The notes below the pieces were generated by a model. It was not told where the DNA came from and did no database searches. It worked only from the letters and a program-made list of their open reading frames with translations. This document shows, in pieces, positions 55,851 through 64,000 of a stretch of DNA of 64,000 bases. The number at the start of each line of letters is the position of its first letter. Position 1 is the stretch's first letter. Source of the stretch: Amia ocellicauda (taxonomy: Eukaryota; Chordata; Actinopteri; Amiiformes; Amiidae); the NCBI RefSeq assembly GCF_036373705.1, contig NC_089852.1, forward strand, positions 36,142,207 to 36,206,206, read 5' to 3'. A program made the translations under genes and the position numbers.

Positions 55851-56388
55851 CACTCGCCTAAAGGATTATTAGGAACACCATACTAATACTGTGTTTGACC
55901 CCCTTTCGCCTTCAGAACTGCCTTAATTCTACATGGCATTGATTCAACAAGGTGCTGAAAGCATTCTTTAGAAATGTTGGCCCATATTGATAGGATAGCA
56001 TCTTGCAGTTGATGGAGATTTGTGGGATGCACATCCAGGGCACGAAGCTCCCGTTCCACCACATCCCAAAGATGCTCTATTGGGTCGAGATCTGGTGACT
56101 GTGGGGGCCAGTTTAGTACAGTGAACTCATTGTCATGTTAAAGAAACCAATTTGAAATGATTCGATCTTTGTGACATGGCCCGTCTGGCACCAACAACCA
56201 TGCCACGCTCAAAATTGCTTAAATCACCTTTCTTTCCCATTCAGACATTCAGTTTGGAGTTCAGGAGATTGTCTTGACCAGGACCACACCCCTAAATGCA
56301 TTGAAGCAACTGCCATTGGATTGGTTGGTTAGATAATTGCATTAATGAGAAATTGAACAGGTGCTCCTAATAATCCTTTAGGTGAGTG
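55851..56388 (-). mobile_element. DD36E element, internally deleted copy 3 (MITE-like)
   Basis: 538 bp in the opposite orientation to copy 2, flanked by TA (55849-55850, 56389-56390), with both ends intact. The body jumps from the start of the transposase (ending GCCAGACGGGCC on the minus strand) to the ATGTCACAAAG block, at about 56178. The removed part equals 54390-55072 of copy 2, 683 bp, bounded by a CC microhomology. 1,221 minus 683 is exactly 538. Confidence 0.93.
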
Positions 56389-57639
56389 TATATCGATGAT
56401 GTGGTTTGTGAATTATTTGATGGTCTGTGGAAAAGTTACATAACTACATGACCATCCTATTAAATTTGCTACCAGTTTTCCTCTGCAGTGTCTGTGCTCA
56501 CCTTGTGCCCTCTCACACCATCTCCTCAGCATGTAGGCCTAGCATTTTTGCAGTTATTTTCCTCATTGTGCTCACTGTTTCAGCCTGTGTCAGTTGCTTT
56601 TTAGTAGCCCAGTAGAGCAGGACTCTTGACCTCTTGATCTTTGGAGAGCTGCTGCAATAATGCATGAAAACACCCTTTTGGCTTTGTTTTTTCTGTGCAT
56701 TATTGAGGTTCCTGAAGTCGTGGCTAAACACAGTAAGTGGTATGAAGAAAATACTCCTATAAATAAGTTAGAACAAAGGGGAATTGTCTAATCCATCTGA
56801 AATTGTATTGTGTAGGAAGAAAACCTGTAATCAATATGCGTTTGAAATGCATGGGTCTCGGCTTTTGTTTCATTAATCATTGTAACTGGTTTCATTATCT
56901 GATGGCAGATCGGTTTTCATGAAACTATGTGACATTTAGTATCCCGGAGAGGCGCTCTTACCTTCTGAATCCTCCGACCAATATTGGGCATGAGGAGGCG
57001 GGAAAAAAATATGAAATTCAGATGGGCAAACCAAGAGCGCAGGGTGTTTCTCAATAGTCCCTCGGCTCCTTCTTAACATTTCACATTTCGGTGCTACTGG
57101 AGACTTCAGGTGGGAATGAATTCTCGATGAGCTCGACGTCTTCTAATTGAGCTTCAGCAGCAGCTGCCGGATGCAATAGCAGAAGATGTCAGAGTGCGTT
57201 CAGACCTTTTTGTGGCCGCTGACAGTGATGAACTACCAGGCGCGTGATACCAGCTCTGCTACAAATGGGCAATTTCACCAAAACGGAGCTTAACTCTCTA
57301 CTCTCTTACTCCCTATTGACTCCAGGGTTGTTGGATGCTGCTTTACATGGAAAGGTGTCGGGGACAGCTCTGGGGGAATTTCCCAGGGACTGAAAAGTCC
57401 TGTTGATAATGAGGCGTGATCATTAGTCAGTCTGTACTTGCATGTTCTTCCCCTGCAGAGACTGTCTTTCTACTCTGAATTCAAGGAAAGATGGCATTTT
57501 AATACATTCACAATGAAAAGAACCACCTTTGAATTATTAGCCCCGTGTCTCTTGCCTTTTAAGAAAAATCCTATTATACATATATGTATTAACTATAAAA
57601 ACTATATTCATATAGTATATTTATATACTTGCTATAGAA

Positions 57640-58320
57640 TTTGGAGGAACTAACGCAACACAAGATAAGCTCTCTCAAGAAACGAGAACTTATTCAGGAG
57701 AGAGAAAATATTCAAGACCCCAGATCAAATGTTAATTACACTGAGCTGTGCAAACCCACAAGGAAACATGAACCTGAAGATGTTAGCATGTTTAACTACA
57801 TAATTAAAGAAACCATTTATAATAATGGGAACATAAAAAATGCAAAACGCCCCCGAATAGGAAAGAATCAAATCATTGCCCTGAAAAACGATGGTCCAAC
57901 AATCAAAAACAGATTCGATTATCAGATGAGTGGAGGAATTGTACAAAAACGTATAGTGTTGACCTCTAGCGCAGCCAAGGTGTGGATGAATGTGGCAGTT
58001 GCCCAATCAGGATTGCCCCATGAGTCTTTCACCCTACTCTGCCCATCTTGTCACTTCATCATCCCGGTCGTCACTGTGTTGTTGTCATTGTCCCGTCCCG
58101 AAAATGTTAAAAAGACAATGGGCTGGAAACATTGTAAGAAAAGATCAAAGATGGACAAATGAAGCTATTGAATGGATTCCAAGAGATGGGGAGAAAAAAA
58201 AAAATCGACCACACAAAAGATGGGAAGATGAAATCATAAACTTTGCAAGTGAGACATGATAAACTGTGGAGGCCTTCATCCAGCAGTGGATCAATATAGG
58301 CTGATGGGGATGATAGAGGC
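57640..58320 (+). mobile_element. R4/Dong-like LINE remnant
   Basis: Two decayed pieces of a non-LTR retrotransposon ORF. The 5' piece (about 57640-57920) reads YTELCKPTRK, then IKNAKRPRIGKNQIIALK, resembling the segment before the reverse transcriptase. The 3' piece (about 58105-58260, another frame) reads KRQWAGNIVRKDQRW and EWIPRDGEKKKNRPHKRWED, the C-terminal motif of such elements. A GGCTGATGGGGATGATAG tail follows. Most of the reverse transcriptase is missing and the middle (57925-58095) is not recognised. Confidence 0.65.
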
Positions 58321-59434
58321 TTATATGTTTGTTGCAATACTGTCAACAAGGATACTTTTAAGAGCTCAGTAAACTGACAATATTTGATTGAGATGGCTAA
58401 TTTTATTTATTGGTTTTAAGTGGGTAGATGACATTTGCAATCCACTGTCCTTCTCATCACAGCTTAATAACAGCACTGCTCCAGAGCGAGACCTGTGCAT
58501 TAATGAGTCTCTGGCTCTGGCAATGCAGAATCTGCTCCAGTTTCCTTGTCATCCCCATAGAGTGCGGAGCATTTGGGCTGGCCTGAAGCTGTTTGTGTCC
58601 GTCATGGCCATTAACCACATGTTGCAGGGGGCATTGTGACCTTCCAAGGAGATTACCTTGTAATTTCCAACAAGAGTTACTTGTCTTGTGTTTGAGGGTT
58701 ATTCAAAATGATGAGAGTCCTTGCAAAGTGATTTTCCATGGTTTTATGTTTTAAAGTCAAGAGCATTTTTTGTTATTAGCATAGTCATGAAGAAATCATT
58801 TAAAAAAAGCCAAAATCACTTCAGATGATTTGTTATGCATATGCATCTTGTTTATTTTCCTTTGCAATAACTGAGATTTGTAATGACTTCCTGAAAATGC
58901 ACTCTGTTCTGTTAATTTTATGAGCAGGAGGATATGTGGTTTTGCGGTTAAACTGAATCCTATACAGTATGCCAAGATGAATTACTCAAAAGATTCCATA
59001 CTATAATTTGTCAAGTTATGAACAGCATATGTAATTAACCTCGCTTAAGTGCCTTTCTGGAATTAAATGAATGGAGTTTTTTTTTTTTTATGATGCATTG
59101 GAAAGGGTGCCAAAATCTTGAATAAAGAAAAATCCCTTTCAGATAAAATGTTTATACAAAGCAATTCAGTCTATTTAACTTGCACATCCTGTTATTTTCT
59201 ACCATTGTTTTGTATATGTAGTATACAGTGTGTTAGTGTTGGGTGAGGAAAACACATGTATGTTGCCTTTAAAAACTTCTGATGAATGAATTATGAATAA
59301 TCTATTTCTCCACTGACAGAAACAGAGGCCCGACGTTTCCATCCTTGTGGTCACAGCCCTACTCACTCATCGCCCCCCACATTGCTGTGTGTTGCAAAGA
59401 GCCCCTTCCGTTGCCTCCAGAGAGGGAGAGAGCC

Positions 59435-59614
59435 ATGAGGCAGCTCAAAGGAAAGCCCAAGAAAGAGACGTCGAAGGACAAGAAGGAGAGGAAACAGGCC
59501 ATGCAGGAGGCACGGCAGCAGATCGCCACGGTGGTGCTTCCCACACTGGCAGTGGTGGTGCTGCTCATCGTGGTGTTCGTCTACGTGGCGACCCGGCCTG
59601 GTGCCATCGAGTAA
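59435..59614 (+). CDS. SMCO4: Single-pass membrane protein with coiled coil, SMCO4
   Basis: A complete 59-residue protein in one coding exon (acceptor at 59319, exon from 59320). It starts MRQLKGKPKKETSKDKKERK and has a very basic, helical first half, then one membrane segment (about residues 31-52, VVLPTLAVVVLLIVVFVYVA) and a short tail ending RPGAIE. It is nearly identical to human SMCO4 except at the extreme C terminus. The open frame extends upstream, but there is no ATG before 59435. Molecular role unknown. Confidence 0.96.
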   Translation: MRQLKGKPKKETSKDKKERKQAMQEARQQIATVVLPTLAVVVLLIVVFVYVATRPGAIE

Positions 59615-60272
59615 TGCAGGACGCCCTCACACAGACTCATTGCTCCCCACTTATGGGTTTCTCCCCCTCCACACCTCTATCCTTCCCTATTCCCATTTTT
59701 TCCAGCATTACTTTGTTTCACAATGTTTTTTAGAAACCAATTGGTTCTACAGGATAATGAATTCTACACTTTTCCTACTGCCTTGCGTCTTTTTAAAATT
59801 ATGCTTCCTATTCTGTTCCTCTTGGGAAAAGAATCAGGAAATAAACGGTTTGCCACAGTGCATCATTCTTTTCATATGTGCCTTCGATGAATGACATTGT
59901 CTGGGGGGGTAGGGTGGCCATTGTGTTCTGTGCAAAGAAGTTATCAAGTGTTATGTGCTTATTTTCTAAAGAAAATTTGATTCATCTTGCCTCTATGATG
60001 CTGTCTTATTGAATGCTAAAGGTGTTAATTCCATGCTTACCAAAGGATCCTTTCACCTGGATGTGGCTGCCACTGGATGTAAGAGTGTGAGCTGCAGTGT
60101 TTCTGTGAATGAAACTCATCATTGATCAGACACTACATTGTCACTGTATTGTGTGTAATGTAGTTCTACACATTTTGTACTATTAAGTTATTGAAACTGA
60201 CTGTCATACAATATGGCATGTGTGCAGATTTACAAATGTGCCTTACACATCAAAAAATGTATCATTTCAGTT

Positions 60273-60278
60273 AATAAA
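60273..60278 (+). terminator. SMCO4: SMCO4 polyadenylation signal
   Basis: AATAAA at 60273-60278, about 660 nt after the SMCO4 stop. It is the first canonical signal I see on the plus strand that suits a 3' end. The gene is tail to tail with DEUP1. Confidence 0.6.
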
Positions 60279-60767
60279 GACGACTGAAAAACCAGACATT
60301 TGTTGTATCTGTAAAGGCTCCTGTTTTTTTGTTTTAATTTCTCCTATGAAGTGTTCAATGAGTAAAGAAGAGGAAAGGTAGAGCAGAGACTTTAACTCAG
60401 CCTAGCTTCAGGATCACAATTTTGCTAAATAGTGCACTAGAAAAATGTTATGAAAATTAAATGATATATCTTACCAGGGATGTAACAGAAATGAGAGATT
60501 TAAATACAGGGAAACAACTTGTCATGTTGGTTATGGAAAGTATCCAAGTTAAGACATTAAATGCAGAAATTATGGCAAATAAGCATTGCACCTGGAGGAT
60601 AGATGCTCTAAACAGTGCTTTCTTTTAAATTGTATTCAAAAGCTGGAGGCAGACTTTGCTTGAAATGAGTATTGAATGCTAAGGCATGTCCTTCAACAAA
60701 CATGCCTCTTCACAAATTGAAGTGTCTGGCCAAAATCCAAAAAGGCAATGTTCTGCTCCAGTTATGT

Positions 60768-60773
60768 TTTTAT
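60768..60773 (-). terminator. DEUP1: Probable DEUP1 polyadenylation signal
   Basis: TTTATT on the plus strand (AATAAA on the minus strand), about 136 nt beyond the DEUP1 stop codon. Confidence 0.5.
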
Positions 60774-60908
60774 TTAAAAATGTATTTGAATCAGTCAGAG
60801 AGAGCGCCGGTGGATCTCGCAAGTGAGATGAGGCCCTCCAGTAGTTCCGACCCCGGTTTCCCCCTCTGTGGAGCCGCGTCTCGCCTGGAAAGGAAGACTC
60901 CACCGCAG

Positions 60909-63486
60909 TCAGGTGTGTTGAGCTGGTCCGTGTCTTCGCAGGGTTTTCTCTGTGTCGCTGTGAAACTGATTGATGTAGGAATCCAGCAGCCGCTCCAGGT
61001 CCTTCGATCTCCTCTCTTCTTCCTGCAGGTACTCCCCAATTGTGAAGGATCCTTGTGAGGGGCGCTGAGAGGATATGCAAACATTACAACGGTCAGTTTT
61101 GTGATACCTCGTTATCTGTACACCTGCATCTTCCTTCAAGCCCCGATCTTCAATCTTAATAGCGGCGGCTCTTCCAGCACTTTTAATAAGAAATGAAATG
61201 GAAGTGCAGTATATCACACGAGATTAAGATGTATACTAGACAAGAGCCTGCTAGATAGTTATTGAGGAGTCCATTTTAAGACCTTAGCATTGCCTTTCAG
61301 AGTCTACCCCCGGGGTGTTCCTGATCTATATGCCGTCCTCATAGTTTAAAGAGCCCAGAAGAGTAGTAAAACGCAGTTTACTCTTACGTTTATCGAGACA
61401 TTAGTGCCAACAGCAGCATTATTCTGAACTTAATCAAGCTGAAGTAGTTTCACTGCTCTTGCTTCACTTCTTTCCTACCAAATTGAATGTCCAAGGGCTG
61501 CATCCATCGGACTCTAATGAAACTAAATACAGTGGGGTATGAAACTGGAAATAATTAAAAGATAGGTCTATATTTGTGTACCTATCTTATTTTATGGCCT
61601 GGTTAAAGAACGTTGTTCACCTTTATCTGATTTTCAGTTGGTGGTTGTATAGATGCATGCTTTTGTACATGGAACTCACAGGTAATGGAAAAGCAAACTG
61701 CATGTGTACTTGTCTAGTATTGTATGTTTTGACAAGGTATAATACAATGGTGATGATGCTACAAACAAATCCATGTGCAAAACTGGTAGATCCAGCATAA
61801 TGAGACCTAAAATGTCCAAATATTCTTGTTTTGCCACCTTAGTGGTTTAGTTAATTATACGTGAGAAAAGGACAGTTTTTTGTTTCGAAACTGATGGCAG
61901 CAAAAATAATTACCATATTTCTATACCACGTTTTATTAGTCTATAACAGCGGATAACTTTTTTAGTTTTTTAGTTTAAAAAATAAAATAAAAAAATCTTA
62001 GAATGGATTGTGGCTCCAGTGATAATGGTGCAGTTGAAATGTAAATCGTTGTATTTATTGAATTGTCCTTGAATGTGTGCTGAAGGTTCCAGATATATCT
62101 GTGTGAATGAGAAAAAAGTCTTGAGGGAATGTATAACAAACTGTCTTCTATTTAGATGATATATACTGCACCCAAGTGGCTATTACCAAGACAAAATATA
62201 TTGGTAAATAAATACATAATAATAAAAACATTTATGTGGATTTGCTCAGCTCATTTGTTCATTTGAACCCCTCCCTGTGTCCCAGAACAATTTATTTTTA
62301 CTTTGCACTGGGATTGTGATGGTACAGGTCGAGAGAGAGCAAGAGCGAAGAAAATAAAATTGTTTTAAACTCTCTAGGGAAGGGAGTGACAGAGGCTGGC
62401 TGGGCATTCAGCTCCACATGTATCCCATTTCTGTAATGAGGAGACTGAATGGCCAGGGTGTCAAAACTGCAGCCATTCTCTGAATCACAAGGAGAGAAAT
62501 TAGGAGGTGTATGTATCAAAAGTGTTATCGTTTTTATATAAATTGTGCTTGTAAGACCATTTTATCATTTGAAAAATATATATTTTCTAGAGGTGTCACC
62601 ATGATTCTTAAATCTAATGTGTCATGGAGTGAACTGATCTAAGGTAATTAAAAATTGAAAATAACACTATTATCCCATAATTGAGAGTTCAAGACCCTTT
62701 GTTTATTTACTTATTTTTTACATTTTTGTCTCGCCTACCTTCTTTGAACTGAGTTGTTGGGAGAGCATAGGCGATCTCTATTAATACTTCTACCTCAAGG
62801 CTTTAAGATGATCAACTTTGTAGGAGTGTATTGTAGTGTTCTGCATTGGGGATTCACTCAAAGGGTAGCTGGGGTAACGCAGAGAAAATCTAAACTCACC
62901 TGCAGCGTAATTTCTTCCTGGCTCTCCAAGGTGTCTGATAATTTCCTAGACATGCCCACATCAGGAAGCTCCTCATGAATAAAAGTGTTGCCACAGGGAT
63001 GGGGAGAACCCAGAGGAGTGGGTAGGATAGGGGCTAATTCCTTGGCCCTGTATGCAATGTCCTTGCTTGGTCTGTCTTCCAGCCAGGCGGGCTGGGAGCT
63101 TCTGCAGGCAGAGCACAGAGAAGTAATACACTGAGGCAGAATGCCAGCAACCCCTCCTTTCTCCTGTCATTTCAGCTTCAATGCTGCAACTTTCCCTTAT
63201 TAATTTGATTTCCTCCCTCCTGTGGCAGGTTAGCTCTGTGCGAATGCAGATGACTGCACAACACATTCAATATGGCGACACACCTACAAGTGTTTTCCAG
63301 TTGTGAAAATAACTGACAGCGGGTTACTGCTAAAGTCTTTCGAGTCATTGTGTTCTCTTGCCAACATAAAGATGTTCTTAGTCACACCGAATGCTTCTGC
63401 ATTTAAAGAGAGTGTTTTAATGATAACTAATAGTATTGTTTAGATCATATTTTTAGATTTGCTGGGCTTGCACTCCCTCCACTGCC

Positions 63487-63523
<37 letters not shown>

Positions 63524-63824
63524 TGTTACAACAGGAGAAACCTCCATTTGTTCTGATGTCTATGAATGGGATCACAACTTCAGTCAATCGTGGCCAGACA
63601 CGCGAAGAGAGCAGAGAAACGCTGTGATCATTTGTTTCAGATACGATGCCAATTTACACATGAAGGTGGAGAGCCCTGCAGGTACAGGATGGATTGGATG
63701 TGATGTTTGGGAACACACTGTAACAGGAAGAATTACAATTAGTCTCCCTAGCTCCTGCGACTTACCTGACCGAGGTGTCCAAATCATTGGATATGGTCTT
63801 CAGTTTCAGACGAGGTTCAAATGA
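60909..63824 (-). CDS. DEUP1: Deuterosome assembly protein 1, C-terminal exons (partial)
   Basis: DEUP1 (CCDC67), a paralogue of CEP63, builds deuterosomes for mass centriole production in multiciliated cells. Three minus-strand exons join in phase: 63824-63766, 63101-62900 and 61064-60909 (stop). They give about 138 residues. The end GSFTIGEYLQEEERRSKDLE and LLDSYINQFHSDTEKTLRR matches the conserved C-terminal coiled coil of the DEUP1/CEP63 family. The middle exon contains ELPDVGMSRKLSDTLESQEE. The 59-bp exon is supported only by splice sites and phase. Earlier exons lie beyond the right edge. The position next to SMCO4 favours DEUP1 over CEP63. Confidence 0.82.
61065..62899 (-). other. DEUP1 last intron
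   Basis: About 1.8 kb between the final two DEUP1 exons. No gene or transposon recognised on either strand. Confidence 0.5.
63490..63520. repeat. (CT)n microsatellite
   Basis: About 15 TC repeats within the DEUP1 intron preceding exon 63101-62900. No coding relevance seen. Confidence 0.9.
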
Positions 63825-64000
63825 CTGAACTAAACTCATTTTTTCATTTCCTACTGAGAAAGTTGATCCTTTTTGTGGGCTTTAGTAGATGGTTAACAAA
63901 AAGCTGGAATTTAAATTAATACAGACTCTTATATCACCCTGAGTGCTGTAACAAAGCTCTCTTTTGACACGCTGACATGTTTGTAAATGACATAACAGTG

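Larger units (their letters stand above)
45197..59319 (+). other. SMCO4 intron region (about 14 kb)
   Basis: Mostly unremarkable AT-rich sequence. It contains the two DD36E element copies (54179-55399 and 55851-56388), an R4-like LINE remnant (57640-58320), poly-T at 51129-51151 and poly-A at 53549-53580. No other protein gene or RNA gene recognised. Additional noncoding SMCO4 exons may exist, one candidate being 46395-46462. Confidence 0.5.

Noticed and set aside
57641-58162. 173-codon ORF as a possible novel gene
   Set aside because: Its first half matches R4-like LINE protein motifs and the following frame holds the LINE C terminus, so it is a retrotransposon remnant.
58388-58639. 83-codon ORF just after the LINE remnant
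   Set aside because: No family resemblance and no consistent splice sites; at most a conserved non-coding element, which cannot be judged without comparison.
59345-59434. N-terminal extension of SMCO4 by 30 codons
   Set aside because: The extension has no ATG (the first codon would be TTG), and the conserved protein starts at 59435.
63459-63824. 121-codon plus-strand ORF (CT-repeat derived start)
   Set aside because: It begins in a microsatellite, lacks similarity and overlaps a minus-strand DEUP1 exon whose phase fits its neighbour.

Overview
This is a stretch of nuclear genome from a vertebrate, almost certainly a ray-finned fish. Four conserved vertebrate genes can be read exon by exon with GT/AG (twice apparently GC/AG) splice sites, spread over long introns. 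The repeats are fish-type: Tc1/mariner, hAT-like, L2-like and R4/Dong-like elements. Species cannot be fixed from the sequence. The proteins are close to human ones as I recall them, which suits a slowly evolving lineage, but that is inference.

Layout. 1-1094: intergenic, no gene seen. 1337-7251, minus strand: complete MED17 (Mediator head subunit), 12 coding exons, 639 codons. 7252-9729: shared head-to-head promoter region, with repeated palindromic CCAAT modules and a roughly 750-bp segment that also occurs inside MED17 intron 8. 9730-41093, plus strand: complete CEP295 (centriole assembly), 32 coding exons that join in phase to about 2,001 codons. Its introns hold two related hAT-like elements, one Tc1 element, an L2 remnant, two more hAT-like elements and one DD36E Tc1/mariner element. 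41280-44930: intergenic. 44930-59614, plus strand: SMCO4, with a CpG-rich promoter/noncoding first exon and one 59-codon coding exon about 14 kb downstream. The intron carries two more copies of the DD36E element and an R4-like LINE remnant. 60909-63824, minus strand: the last three exons of DEUP1, which continues past the right edge.

Function. CEP295 and DEUP1 are both centriole-biogenesis proteins (centriole-to-centrosome conversion, and deuterosome-based centriole amplification). MED17 is general transcription machinery, and SMCO4 is a tiny membrane protein of unknown role. DEUP1, SMCO4, CEP295 and MED17 are also neighbours on human chromosome 11q21 as I recall it, but with a different CEP295 orientation and with TAF1D and C11orf54 between CEP295 and MED17.

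The most unusual structure is the duplicated CEP295-upstream segment in MED17 intron 8. It carries a CRE palindrome and a strong splice donor, has lost CpGs only in the intronic copy, and differs from the promoter copy by a clean 33-bp inversion. The DD36E transposon trio is also informative: one long ORF with an 11-residue deletion, one copy broken by a stop, and one 538-bp deletion derivative whose length matches a single 683-bp internal loss. I found no novel multi-gene system.
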